Shown one piece after another: positions 1 to 11,346 of a stretch of DNA of 64,000 nucleotides. The translations under genes were made by a program, and so were the position numbers. Numbering within the stretch: the stretch's first letter is position 1; the number at the start of each line of letters is the position of its first letter. This stretch comes from Ipomoea triloba. Taxonomy: Eukaryota; Streptophyta; Magnoliopsida; Solanales; Convolvulaceae. Location of the stretch: contig NC_044925.1 in the NCBI RefSeq assembly GCF_003576645.1, forward strand, positions 9,529,308 to 9,593,307. Reading direction: 5' to 3'. The notes beneath the pieces were generated by a model. The model did not search any database, was not told the origin of the DNA, and saw nothing but the letters and a program-made list of their open reading frames with translations.

Positions 1-155
1 ATATATACATATACATATATAGATACATACATACATATATTTATATATATACATATATAGATACATATATACATATGTATGTATATATGTATATGTATGT
101 GTGTATGTATGTATGTATATATCTATATGTGTATATATATATATATGTGTAGATA

Positions 156-205
<50 letters not shown>

Positions 206-206
206 N

Positions 207-300
<94 letters not shown>

Positions 301-389
301 TATATATGTATATATGTATATGTATATATATAGGTATATATCTATATTTATATATATATGTACATATATATATACATATATATGTATAT
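1..389. repeat. TA-rich microsatellite
   Basis: Almost pure (TA)n with interspersed TACA and TATG steps. A single N at 206 lies inside the TA run, so its true length is unresolved. The tyrosine/isoleucine reading frames through it are repeat artefacts. It abuts the LTR starting at 390, and its TATAT forms the target duplication of that insertion. Confidence 0.95.
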
Positions 390-1294
390 TGTAACACCCC
401 GAAAATTCGTTCAAGCCTTACTACCGATAATTAATTCCTTGGGTAATTTAATTAATTCCAATTGGGCTAATTCTTTCAATTTGATATATATATATATGTA
501 TATTCCTTGAGCCTAATTTAATTATTCTAATCAAGAGCCCAACTAATTGAATTTATTCTTGTAAGGGATTTTATTCAATTTGGATCCTTACAATCTTTGC
601 AATTAAATATTCCTACAAGCCCAATTTCTTGATCATATATTATATAATATATATGTAATGTTCCTAAGACATTTTATGGGCTTCCTTATTCTAATTCTTA
701 TAATTAATTGTAAGGGGTGAATTCATTTAGCCCAACTTACTAGTCTTGGACATATATTTAATTCTTGTAAGCCATTATAATATGTACTTAAGCCCATCTC
801 ATATTAAAGTCTTACACCCTAAATATTGTATGTATTCTTAGTATATATTTTGATGATCAAAATACCCTAAAAGCTTTCACTCCTCTTCCTCCCTCCCTAC
901 ACTCTCACGCCATTTTCACCATTCTTGTATCCAAAAATTGATCTTCATTTCCCTACAAGTTTCCAAGTCAAGGTTGCTCTTTTATGCTTGTCTAGGAGTG
1001 GGTAAGTGCATCTAGCCTAGAATCTACCTTGCATTTTGTGGTTTGGTTAGTCTTTTGCATATTCTTATAAATGTTCTTTTGGGGTTCTTTGGGTAAAAGA
1101 TGATCATCAAGAAGGTGGGGCTTTGTGAGCTTGCTTGAGGCTTGTTGGATTAGGAAAAAGCTCTTTGAGGTAACCACTATGTCCATCAAAATCTATTTTA
1201 TTCACTCCTATTCTATATGATGTTCTTGGTGTTGGAAATCCTGAAAATTCCTTGTGATTAGCCTATTTTGTTGAATCTATTTGTTGGATTTCAT

Positions 1295-1672
1295 CTTGAT
1301 CTTTTGATTAGTGTTGTATGATCATTGATGGTTTGGATTTCCATGTTTTTGGCCTCTAAATTGGATGAAATGTTGATGTATTGGGTCTGAATATACTCTC
1401 TGGAAATATTATTTTCGTGTCTGCTTTGCATTCTGGAACTAGGAGTTGAAGTTGACCTTGCGGAGGTCCTCGGCGGCACAATGNATCGTTTGATTAGTGT
1501 TGTATGATCATTGATGGTTTGGATTTCCATGTTTTTGGCCTCTAAATTGGATGAAATATTGATGTATTGGGTCTGATTATACTCTCTGGAAATATGATTT
1601 TTCGTGTCTGCTGTTGAATTCTGGAACTGGGAGTTGAAGTTGACCTTGCGGAGGTCCTCGGCGGCACAATGT
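1295..1672. repeat. Near-duplicate blocks around single N
   Basis: About 185 bp ending at 1483 recurs with a few per cent divergence directly after the N at 1484. This looks like two contig ends or two haplotypes placed end to end rather than a biological tandem duplication. A 43 bp example of the same kind surrounds the N at 2069. Confidence 0.8.
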
Positions 1673-2218
1673 AACCCGCCGGGGAGTTCCGCAAGGCCAA
1701 GGCGGTAGGGTTGGCCGGATGATGGTGGTCCGTTGAGGCAGTCCGCCTCCTTCCTGCGGAGGAGTGCGGCGGAGGACGGTGTTCCGTCAGGGTGTTCCGC
1801 AAGTACTCTGGGAATCTGCTCCCAGAGGCTGTTTCTGTGATGTTGTCGTCTGTTGTTTCTCCTTTGTTTCTGATTATTGTTGGATTGTTTGGTGGAGTAT
1901 TTTGCCATGTCCTTGGAGTATTTATCCATGCCTTTCATTGGGTATTTATTACCTTGTCTTGGAGATTTATTCATGTCTTTAGTTTCCCTTTTTGTACTCT
2001 TGGTCTATTGATTCTTGATATTCATTTACCTGGGAGTTTGTTTGTGTTCATAGATGAGATGAACACTTNTTACCTGGGAGTTTGTTTGTGTTCATAGATG
2101 AGATGAGCACTTGGTTTGGTTGTTTTGGGATGATGTTGGAGTGTGAGAATGAGATGTTGGTTTGTTGGTATCATTGGAGTTTTTGGGTGGACTAGTTGTG
2201 CTATTATTGTTTGTATTC

Positions 2219-2420
2219 GGGTTCATTACCCCTGTGATTGGGTTCATTACCCCCGTGATTGGGTCGATGACCCCTGTGATTGGACTTAGGTCCCTGTGAT
2301 TGGACTACGGTCCCTGTGATTGGGCTCATTACCCCGTGATTGGGTTCATTACCCCCGTGATTGGGTCGATTCACCCCTGTGATTGGACTTCGGTCCCTGT
2401 GATTGGGTTTTTACCCCTGT
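2219..2420 (+). repeat. Tandem hairpin array (about 20 bp units) in LTR
   Basis: Ten units each consist of a short inverted repeat followed by a conserved spacer close to CTGTGATT. Stems are GGGT/ACCC, GGGTC/GACCC or GGAC/GTCC, so the two arms change together. Loops of three GGAC stems are TTAG, TACG and TTCG; the last gives GGAC-TTCG-GTCC at 2385-2396. The array lies in the 3' half of the solo LTR at 390-3217. As RNA, the TTCG and TACG units match the very stable UNCG tetraloop class closed by C-G (established knowledge). Function is not known. Confidence 0.85.
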
Positions 2421-3217
2421 GTACTTGGCTTTTGTTTGGGGCCGGGTTCGATATGATGATTGGTGTGAGGTTTGGTGGTTGGTGTTGGGATTTTCTTTCG
2501 GTTCTTTAGTTGTGAGTCCTTGTTTACTCAGTTGATATCTCGTTGTTCTCGATTATGATTGATTGTTCCTTATACTCGTGTTCAGTTGGTATCTTGGTCA
2601 TGACTCGTTGTTGTCTTATGCTTTCCTCGTTGTGCTTTGGCTTTATTCGAATGAGTTTTGGTTATGCTTCGTTCAGCTTATTATTGTTGAGTATCCGTTT
2701 TGAACTATCGAACAGTCTGTTGGTGTTTATATTCTATATGGGTGTGTAAACCTATTTATAAGCTTATGTATATCTATATCTCCTTGCGGGTGTGAATGGT
2801 GGTTGCTTAGCATTCTTTTGCTAATGGTTCTTTGCGTGTTTTCCAGGTCTGGAGTAGTCTGAGCGCGAGCGCGTTAGATGCTTATCTATGAGGACGCTTA
2901 GACTAGTTTGATGATGTTTAGACTTTGGTTGTTGGGCCTGTGTGCCTTTGAGATATTATTATACTCTTGATTAGTGGTTTGGGTACTTTTGATGATTGTG
3001 GATTATGACTTGAGGATTTTATTTCGGTTTATATATATGACAGTTTAGTTCGTTCTTATGTTTAGCCTGTGCATCTAGGCTGTGTTTATACCTAGATATG
3101 GCATGACGCCCCTTAGGTTTTAAATTCGCTTCCGCTACGTTTGGTTTGTTGGTTGAGATAGGCAGCTGTTGTGCTAAGTTTTATCTATCTCAGCCTGTGT
3201 GAGGTTGGGGTGTCACA

Positions 3218-3411
3218 TATATGTATACATGTATATATATATATAAATATAGATATATACCTATATATATACATATACATATATACATATATATCTATAT
3301 GTATGTACATATATACATATATATGTATATATCTATATGTACATATCTATGTACATATATATATATATATGTATATATGTACATACATATATATATATAT
3401 GTATATATACA

Positions 3412-3465
<54 letters not shown>

Positions 3466-3483
3466 TGTATATATATGTATATG

Positions 3484-3517
<34 letters not shown>

Positions 3518-3660
3518 TATATGTACATATATATGTATATGTATGTACATATATACATATATATGTATATGTATACATATATATGTACATATATATATAT
3601 ATATATCTATGTACATATATATATATAGATATATATATATATATATATACACACACATAC
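3218..3660. repeat. TA/TACA microsatellite
   Basis: Low-complexity TATACA/TATGTA repeat directly after the solo LTR. Together with 1-389 it is the original repeat tract split by the LTR insertion. All reading frames through it are artefacts. Confidence 0.95.
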
Positions 3661-5232
3661 AGTAAACATAACTATGCTTAGTAAACTCAGAAAAATTTGC
3701 CACAAAATTATAAACTCACAGTCATGTGTTCTTCTACATTCAGCATTTTTTTTTGTGTAACAAACATTTCCCCATATTCTCAAATGCACCAAACTGCAGT
3801 TCTAACAAAAACAAAATGAAACAGGTTTTCTGCGTGTTTGAGGAGATTATTTGGCAAAGAGATTTATCGTTGAGATATTGAATTTCCAGAAAAAAAAAAA
3901 AGAGTATTGAGATTCAATATTAGTCATGAAATGTTGTTCACTGGTTGCTCACTTGCTTTAGTACTGCTAACTTGAAAAGGATCAGAAACCTTATGCTGAA
4001 AGAGTAGCTCCATTACAATGTTTAGATGTTGGACAACTTTTATTTGATCATGACGTGCATACCAAGTATTCAAGTAATAGTGCAATTGATCAAGTAATTA
4101 TCTTCACAAGGGACTATAGTATACTGTGCTAGAGTTAAGTGTCAGAATATGAGCAAAAGTAATGTTTAATTTCATATTTTAGTTTTTTAAACATTTTTTT
4201 GATTTAGGCTTCCTTCCTCAGACCTCCTCACTCCATCAAACATATCTGAATGAATGTAAAATTGCTGATATAACAATTTTATGTGCAGAATCCTAGTATG
4301 GTGTGGCATAGTATAATGGAAGCAGGTAGCAAATGCAAGGAAAAGGCAAAAAATGCGAAATGCTTATTAAGCTAGCTTGCACCTATTGAAAAGCACTAAG
4401 TTTTCAAATTGACATTACCAAAGCATAATCAATTTACTCCCTCAAATTACTTGGTGATACCTATTGAAAACAAAATTGACATTTCAAAAATAACTATTGT
4501 AAAACAAAAACAAGGCTTCTATCTCTTGTTTTACAATAGTTATGTTTGTTTCATTACAAAGTATGTTTTAGTGACTTATATTGAATTGAGTCTTCTTGTG
4601 AGTTTTAAAGGATTTTCCACCCTTTTCTTCTCCTGTTTCCAGATCTCTTTGCTTGAGATATGATTGCTTTGAAGCTAGGATATAATTTTGGAGGTTATAT
4701 CATTTGGGTTTTAGACAGAAATTGATATATACTTTCTAGGTAGCATGAGCAAAAATTCAAAGATTTTGAATTTTGAAGAGGAAAAACTAATTTATTTAAT
4801 GCGTTTTAATCAAAACTTTCTTTTCAACACACTTGAAAAGCTAGTTTTGTATAACATTATGAAAATTTTGAAATCCACATTAGTAAAGCTTTGGATCTGT
4901 TACATGATTTAGAGTCCATTATACTTGATACATTTTTACCAATTCCTTTGTTAAAAATAACTTTGCTGTGAAAATTAGTTAACCAAATGTTATTTGGAAA
5001 CATAACAACTAAATTTTATGAAAAAATATTTCAACCATTTAGTTAAATTCTTAAAAAAAATATATTTTTAATCTCTAATATACCTTTATTACATACAAAT
5101 AATATAAAGAGTAATAAAGGACAAAAAAAATAATTGTATAAAATTTACAAATCCCACTTTTTAATAAATTTGTTTACTCCAGTTTTCTACTATCTATTTT
5201 CTAATTTTTCAATTTTCATTCTCTATTTTTTT
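3661..5232. other. AT-rich spacer, nothing recognised
   Basis: I see no coding region, RNA gene or repeat boundary here. The 84-codon frame at 4409-4663 has no recognisable domain and ordinary AT-rich composition. Confidence 0.6.
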
Positions 5233-5797
5233 TTTGGATAACAGTCAAATAGACCCTTCAACTATAGGCCAAAGTGTAATTAGCCTTTAGAATAAGAAAA
5301 GCTCTAATTAGACACTTCATCTCTTCCTGTTTATGCAATTTAGCCAATAACTTCTTAAATTTGTGCAATTAACTCATTTTGCAAGTAAACTCAAGGTAAT
5401 AGCATGTAAAATTAAATTTTTAAAAAAAACTGTAAAATAAATTTAAAATTAAAAGAAAAAGAACCCACATATTTCCGACTTTTATCCTCAACGGATGAGT
5501 CATGGCCGGCTTCTCCGACCAACTAACAAAAAAGTCAGGTTGGCTTCTTCGTCTGGTTGGACGGGGAAGTTGTCCCTGAGCTTTATTTTTTAAAAGGAAA
5601 TTTAATTACTTTATTTGAATTTTAAAAAATTTTTTTTAATTTTAATTAATTTTTTAAATTTAAAAAAAATTACTAGTTACCTAGCATAAAATGATAAGTT
5701 AAAGTGTCTAAATGGAGCTTTTTTAAAAAAAAATAAATTATATTTTAAGGGGCTTATTGCACTTTGCCCTATACATGATCTATTTGATCCTTATCTT
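5233..5797. mobile_element. Small TIR element (Mutator-like MITE)
   Basis: The left end (about 5233-5320, with AAATAGACCC then CAAAGTGTAATTAG) is an imperfect inverted copy of the right end (about 5690-5797, with GCACTTTGCCC then ATTTGATCC). The centre (5465-5580) is a GC-richer patch. The arrangement matches the element at 21345-21812. Exact ends and target duplication are unclear because the flanks are T-rich. Confidence 0.55.
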
Positions 5798-5982
5798 TTT
5801 TTTTTTTTGTTTAAAAAACTTGTTTACTCACTATTTTTTTAAAAGAAAATAAAAAATTAAACACTATAACATTATAAAATTAACACAAGTCCAATTCCAA
5901 GTTATTTTCTAGACCTTATATATAAAAATATTTTTGAATATGTTTTGTTTAAATGAAATAAATATAATTTTTACTTTTGGAT

Positions 5983-6049
<67 letters not shown>

Positions 6050-6343
6050 CTAACATTCGATATCAAACCAAATTTATACTCAGATATAACATAACTAACA
6101 ATATCAAGACCAATAATCTATTCAGTTCACTTAAATTTTACTTTACATAAGATGAATATTGTTTTTGACATAATATGTAAAAATATTTTTGAATATCTTT
6201 GTTTCATTAAAACATATATATAATTTTTATTTTTAAGTATTATATATGTAAAATTTTAATATATGATACCTAGACCAAACTTATGTTATGACTTATGAGT
6301 TATGATATAATATAATTAAAAATATACAAATCAATAATCTAGT
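5798..6343. other. AT-rich spacer with (TA)n tract
   Basis: AT-rich sequence containing a pure (TA)n microsatellite at about 5985-6046. Nothing else is recognised. Confidence 0.7.
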
Positions 6344-6584
6344 GGGAAAATGTGTAAATAGGCCCGTGAACATTTCGCGAAAAGTCAATTAGGTCCACGA
6401 ACTTTTAAAAAGTGCAATTAAACACATGAACTTAAGATTTTGAGTCTTCTGAGCCCATTACCCGGTTACCTATCCGGTAAGAACTGGTAACCGCCCCCGT
6501 GGCACACCAAGTAAGTTATGTTTTGATTATTTGGATTGCCACATAAGCTTAAATAAAAAAAATTAAAATAAACAAATTAAATAG
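6344..6584 (+). repeat. Left TIR of Mutator-like element
   Basis: Inverted counterpart of 15004-15244. It carries internally repeated phrases resembling AATAGGCCC and CAATTAGGTCC, each followed by a GAAC motif, a layout also seen in the smaller TIR elements in this window. Confidence 0.8.
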
Positions 6585-6599
6585 GCTTCACAGCCCTGA

Positions 6600-7110
6600 T
6601 TCTCATTTTGCTTGGCTCTGGTAAGTAGCTTCTTCTTAATCAAACAATGGAGTTTAGAGTTGCGTGAAGGTAGTGGTGTTGGTGGATTTCGAGAGTGGAG
6701 AAAAGAGTTGGCGATGGAAATGGGATCTGGATCGGTGGTTCGCCAGAGGAAGAGAAGATGTCAAGGTCGCCGATCACTTCCACCATTCACCGTCTGCTCG
6801 TCGGTGAGAGAGAGAGAGAGAGCTGGTGGTGACCGGAGATGGCGTTGGTGGTTGCGATGGCCGGCGGTGCTGGATGCTTGTTGTTGCTCCGATCTGCTGC
6901 CTTCATCGGTGGTGGTAGCGGTGACTGGGGAGAAAGAAGAAGTAGTGACAGTGGTGGCGTTGAGGGAAAGAAGCAAGTACGCTACGGTGGTGGTATGTCT
7001 GCTGTGATGGTTGTTTTCCATTTTTGGCCAGAAAAAATGGTGTTTTTCCTGCAAGACAGAGTGAAATTTATGGGTTGTAGGATTTGGTAAGAAGAAGTTA
7101 TTGACCCGTG
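6600..7110 (+). other. GC-rich internal segment, possible captured gene piece
   Basis: This GC-rich stretch lies inside a Mutator-like element in otherwise AT-rich DNA. Overlapping frames (131 codons at 6612-7007, 83 codons at 6839-7090, 97 codons antisense at 6761-7054) show low-complexity Gly/Val/Arg/Ser composition and no domain I recognise. A Pack-MULE style capture of host sequence is possible but unproven. Confidence 0.35.
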
Positions 7111-7180
7111 AATGAGCGAAGCAAAATGAGAATTAGGGCTATGTATTGTATGACTTCAGGCTATTTAATTTGTTTATTTT

Positions 7181-7764
7181 TGATGGAATAATTAGGACCG
7201 GGTGCGGAGCACGAACGGGGCAAGAAGGAACCGGAACAAGTACGACCCGGGGACTGCCACGTGGTGGGCTAGCCACGCTCGGCCACGGCCTAGCGTGGCT
7301 CGCGGCACGCTCAGCCCGGCTGAGCATCCGCAACGCGCTCAGCCAGGCTGAGCGTGATCCGTGGCACGCTCAGCCCGGCTGAGCGCCCACAGCGCGCTCA
7401 GCCAGGCTGAGCGTGTTCCACAACAAGCTCAGCCCGGCTGAGCGTCCGGCCTCGGCGGTCCGCGCGTTGCCCGGGTCTCGCGGCTGCGGTTACGGCCCGG
7501 GCGTTGAGCGTGCTTACCTGCGTCTTTTCCGGATCAATTACACCTAGGGCTGATATAAAAGCCCGTTGGTTGTCTTGTCAGGACATCTTCACCTTACTTT
7601 TATCACTCTTGTCCTATTATTACATTGGCAACCTTTGTAATAGCGTTATACAATTCAATATATATTTTACCCCCGCGGTATACTTACGATCCATTAGCTT
7701 GTCATACCCCTATTATTTAATCGGGTTTTGTAATTCGGACCACCCGGGTTATTAAAATCCATCA
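7181..7764 (+). repeat. 5' LTR of gypsy element
   Basis: 584 bp, starts TGATGG and ends CCATCA. A TATAAAA box at 7554-7560 is the likely promoter. It contains a palindrome array at 7269-7447. It is shorter than the 732 bp 3' LTR almost entirely because that array has fewer units. Confidence 0.9.
7269..7447 (+). repeat. Palindromic minisatellite in 5' LTR
   Basis: Five units with core CTCAGCC-N-GGCTGAG (N is C or A), preceded by a larger stem AGCCACGCT/AGCGTGGCT. Unit spacing is about 30 bp with GC-rich spacers. The equivalent array in the 3' LTR has about eleven units. Confidence 0.85.
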
Positions 7765-7790
7765 TTGGTGCTTTCATTGAGAGCCGACAT
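7765..7790 (+). other. Probable primer-binding site
   Basis: TTGGTGCTTTCATTGAGAG directly follows the 5' LTR, where the primer-binding site of a gypsy element lies. I cannot assign the tRNA primer by eye. Confidence 0.55.
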
Positions 7791-7929
7791 ACAAGCTCGA
7801 GCGTGCTCCTTAACAACATCTCCGATGAAATCAATCATCAAACACGAACCTTCGACGATGTTGGTTTTGGTAGGGCATTTACATTAGGCATGCTTAATCA
7901 CAAGCATGCACGCATGTGTTGAGAAACTC

Positions 7930-8865
7930 TGATTGAAAGAGATTTCTAGCATGGTTGGCTACGTACGGGTACGACACAATGGAATCCCTCCTCGGCTTCT
8001 TTTCGTGTGGCTGACGAACGACTTCCCCTACGTAAAGGCTTCGAGCCCATTTCTTCCTCTCCGATTGCGTGTCTCCCCCTTCCGGCCCCCCGAATATGAC
8101 ATGGATTTGCTTCTTCTGGGGGGGGGGGGTGGGAGTCATCCGATTCCTTCTCCTCTTCCTCCACGGGTTGGTCGAGTTCCCTTTTGCGGGACCCGGAAGC
8201 GGGTGGTCCGGAACCACCCTTCTTTTTCCAGACGTTGCCTGGGCCTTGAGCCTTGCCCTGGCTGGGTCGTTTTACGTATTGGCCAAGGTAGCCCTTCTGA
8301 ATGAGTTCCTCGATCTGGCGTTTGAGGACCATGCATTCCTCCGTGTCGTGCCCTATCTGCCTGTGGAACCGACAGTATTTGTTGGGGTCGACGTTGGGCG
8401 AGATCTTCAAACACCCAGCCGGGTACGACACGATACCCATGACCTCGGCATGCTCTAGGATGGCGGCCAATGGGTGCGTCAAGGGCGTGAGACAACGCAA
8501 TGGGGCTAACCGTGGGCCTTGGCGCTGGGGCCTCAGGGCACGGCGGTCCTCTTGAGGTGCCTTGTCTCGACGCCCCCTCTCCTCTTCCTTCTTCTTCCGC
8601 TCAGCCTCCTCCGCCTCTGCGAACCTCGTTGCTGGGTCCAGCAATGCCGCATAAGTCTTCGGCGGATTCTGGACGAGGTCGCGATGAAAGGGTCCTGACC
8701 TGACGTTGCTGGTGAAGATCGGCACGGCCGCCTTCTCGTCGAAGTTGTCAACTGACCTCGCCTCCTTCTTCCACTTAGCTAGGTAGTCGGTCAGGCTCTC
8801 TGTGCTCCCTTGTTCTAACTTGCACATGGTCGCGAATTGTTTCTTCTTTGGGATGCTACTTGTTA
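7930..8865 (-). pseudogene. Gag fragment of gypsy element, inverted
   Basis: The minus-strand product contains a gag core (SIPKKKQFATMCKLEQGS.., KTYAALLDPATRFAEAEEAE) and a later segment CRFHRQIGHDTEECMVLKRQ typical of plant Tat gag. A second minus frame (7894-8217) holds the pre-protease motif IHVIFGGPEGGDTQSERKK, reached by a frameshift at a run of ten or so G bases near 8119-8129. LTRs and integrase lie on the plus strand, so this segment is inverted relative to its own element. The right breakpoint is near 8863-8870, where plus-strand RNase H coding begins; the left lies between about 7790 and 7930. Gag would package element RNA in virus-like particles, but this copy has no proper start and is broken. 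Confidence 0.8.
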
Positions 8866-8867
8866 CT

Positions 8868-10018
8868 CCAGGCTCGTGGTCGGCCAAGTGTCCGGCGAGT
8901 TCGAAGCAAATGAGGAGAGGATGATCCGGTACCGCGATGTGGTGCTCCGGGTCTTGGGGCAGATCGCCCAACACGAAATCTTGCAAATACCAAGAGAGCA
9001 AAACGCGGAAACTGATACGCTTTCCAAGCTCAGCCAGGCCACCCCAGAATACATCTCGAAAATTGCAAGGATAGAGGACCTCCATAAGTCCAGCTTGGAG
9101 GCATATCCGGTCATGCCCGTGCAAAGCCGTCCGCCCTGTTGGTTGGACCATCTCGTGCAGTACAAGAAGACAGGCACCCTACCCCCGGATGAGGCCGACG
9201 CTAAGGCAGCTAAGAGACGCGCCCCGACATACGAGCTTATCGGGGACATCCTATACAAGAGGTCATATAACGGGGCGTTGCTAAGGTGTTTATACCCAGA
9301 TGAAGCCCGGGCTCTCATCGAGGAGATTCACAAAGGAACTTGTGCAGCCCATCAGGGAGCGTATACCATGGCCCGAAGAGCCATACTTCAAGGCTACTTC
9401 TGGCCGGGGATGGCGAAGGAATGTGCGGATTACACACGGAGCTGCCCTACTTGCCAAAAATTCCAGATCGGCCCGGGCCGACCCGCCACCAACTACACCC
9501 CGATTAGCTTCGTCATACCATTCTCAAGGTGGGGCATCGATATTGTAGGAGCCCTGCCCATGGGGTCGGGCAAGCGAAAATATGTTATCGTCGCGGTGGA
9601 TTATTTCACGAAGTGGGTGGAGGCCGAACCCCTAGCAAGCATTACCAGCGTCCGGTGCAAACAGTTCGTATACTCCAACATACTATGCCATTTCAGGGTG
9701 CCAATGCAAATCATTTCCGATAACGGTCGCCAGTTCGAGGGAAAGGAGTTCAAGTTGTTCTGCCAGGAGTGGCGCATCACCCACACCAAAGTCTCCATGG
9801 CCTACCCCCAGGCGAACGGCCAGGTGGAGAATGTCAACCGCACAATAGTAGACGGGTTGAAGAAGACCCTGGAGGCGGCGGGAGGAGCGTGGGTCGAGAA
9901 CCTAGAGGCGGTCCTCTGGGCGTATCGCACCACGCCACGGAAAGCAACAGGCGAGACCCCATTTGCGCTGCGCTACGGATTCGAAGCCAGAGAGCTCCGG
10001 CAGAGGCTATCATTTTGA
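8868..10018 (+). pseudogene. RNase H tail and integrase of gypsy element
   Basis: The frame opens inside the RNase H C-terminus (SRLVVGQVSGEFEANEERMI), followed by the integrase HHCC zinc-binding region (HKGTCAAH and CPTC) and the DDE core: Asp in RWGIDIVGALP, Asp in IISDNGRQFEG, Glu in NGQVENVNRT. Integrase joins element cDNA to host DNA in the nucleus. The catalytic triad is present, but everything upstream in pol is gone at the inversion breakpoint near 8865 and a frameshift near 9996 separates the C-terminal part. No true start exists, so this is a pol remnant, not a translatable gene. Confidence 0.9.
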
Positions 10019-10374
10019 TGCGACGAAGTGAGGAATACGATCCCGAACGCAACGAGGAGTACCACCGGGCTAACCTCCATCTAATAGACGAGAAACGCGA
10101 AGCAGCCATGGTGCGCGCGGAGAACTACCAAAGACAGGCTAAAGCATACCTTGACAAAAGAGCACAACCCCGATACTTCCAAGTCGACGATTACGTGCTA
10201 AGACGCCGCGAAGCCAGCAAGCCCCTGGACGGTGACAAGTTAGCCAAACGCTGGGAAGGACCTTACATAGTTTCAGCCATGGTCCGCCCCGGCAGTTACA
10301 AGCTGAAGACGCCGAAGGGCAAAGAAGTAGAAAGGGTCTGGAATTCAGAACATTTAGTTAAGTACTTCCAGTAA
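9997..10374 (+). pseudogene. Integrase C-terminal domain, frameshifted
   Basis: Continues the integrase in a different frame: EEYHRANLHLIDEKREAAMV, then FQVDDYVLRRR, KLAKRWEGPYIV and the terminal VERVWNSEHLVKYFQ, the usual end of plant gypsy integrases. It ends at TAA 10372-10374. One frameshift near 9996 disconnects it from the core domain. Confidence 0.85.
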
Positions 10375-10534
10375 CGTTAAAAGTGTAAGGCGGTCCGCCC
10401 TCCTTTCAGTTCCTTTTTTTTTCTTTTCTCGTGACGCAATAAAGCAGCATTTTTTCCAGCACACGCTTTTCGGATCAACCGAGTCTTTTGAGTCCAGCGA
10501 GCCAGGGAGCTCCAACTCGAAACAACCAAAACAC

Positions 10535-10760
10535 CCTAGGGGCAATACAAGGTCCGCCCTTGCCTATTGCCGAACAAAAGAGTCCCTAGACGCAAGGCTA
10601 GATAGCCTCGACTTAGGACGAATACAATCCCTAGGGGTGACACGGGGCCCGACCTCGCTTGTCACCGAACGGAAGAGCCGCTAGGCGCGGGACCACAAGG
10701 TTCCGGCCTAGACCAGCTAGCACCCTAGGGAGGGTACGAGGCGCACGCCTCACGTACCAT
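10535..10760 (+). repeat. Hairpin repeat units after pol
   Basis: Three related units follow a CCTAGGG start with a hairpin and then YCGAAC. Stems differ completely but each pairs: GGCAATA/TATTGCC (10541-10547, 10565-10571), GGTGACA/TGTCACC (10636-10642, 10660-10666), GGTACG/CGTACC (10733-10738, 10753-10758). Between units lie second stems, for example CTAGGC/GCCTAG at 10681-10711. This is non-coding sequence between integrase and the antisense gene. Confidence 0.75.
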
Positions 10761-10778
10761 CGAACGGGTGCGCTAAGG

Positions 10779-10915
10779 GTCGGAGGACTAAGTCTGGCGA
10801 CCCGACGCCATGCGCTAAGGGTCGGAGGACTAAGTCTGGCGACCCGACGCCAACTCAAAAAAGCAAAAGCACTAAGTCTGGCGACCCGACGCCAACTCAA
10901 AAAAGCAAAAGCATA
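10779..10915 (+). repeat. Short tandem repeats in gypsy 3' region
   Basis: CTAAGTCTGGCGACCCGACG occurs three times, the first two preceded by GCGCTAAGGGTCGGAGGA and the last two followed by AACTCAAAAAAGCAAAAGCA. A nearby pair of GCGCAAGTTAATCAAGGCCG copies lies at about 11007-11048. No coding sense. Confidence 0.85.
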
Positions 10916-11346
10916 TAAAAAAGCAAAGGAAAGAAACAGGGAAAGATAGTGATCACGCAATGCACAGATGCTCGGGGACGGGGCCTAGGGCCCAACCGAA
11001 ACTGAGCGCAAGTTAATCAAGGCCGAGGCGCAAGTTAATCAAGGCCGAGCGTCCACGGACCGGGCTTGTGCCCGACCGAGGCCTCAGCCAAGCACGGACT
11101 AGCTGGCGCCACACCAACAGAACACGCAGCAGATAGCAAAGAAGCGCAATTTATTGAAAGCAGTTTATTGAAGGCAAAGCAAAACGAGCAAAGTCGAAAC
11201 AAGCATGCAAGGCTAGTGTTGAGAACAACCAAATTCCAGCCATAATGTCAAAGCACAAGAACGAGTAGTCCACGCTACGACAACAACAGAAATATCCAAC
11301 AATAAACGACCTAAAAAAGATAACAACATGGGAGCCTCCAAGGACA

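Larger units (their letters stand above)
390..3217 (+). mobile_element. Solo LTR, TGTAACACCCC family 1, copy A
   Basis: The block begins TGTAACACCCCG and ends GGGGTGTCACA, the TG..CA ends expected of an LTR, and is flanked by TATAT on both sides (385-389 and 3218-3222). That target duplication is weak evidence on its own because the surroundings are TA repeats. The same block recurs at 33071-35267 with a clear TAACT duplication, which confirms the boundaries. No protein domain is encoded. The 3' end shares the CGCTTCCGC motif with the family at 39135-43096. The ends resemble those of long LTRs of plant chromovirus-type gypsy elements (inference). Single Ns at 1484 and 2069 are each flanked by a duplicated stretch and are probably assembly joins, so the 2828 bp length is likely inflated. 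Confidence 0.85.

Noticed and set aside
41..397. Tyr/Ile repeat reading frames in TA microsatellites (also 3171-3703 and 35665-36416)
   Set aside because: They are translations of simple repeats, open on several frames and both strands at once; no gene-like composition.
6612..7090. GC-rich frames as a host gene
   Set aside because: Low-complexity composition, competing frames on both strands, no domain, and location inside a TIR element; kept only as a possible captured fragment.
8863..9318. 151-codon minus-strand frame opposite the integrase
   Set aside because: It is a shadow of the clearly homologous integrase on the plus strand.
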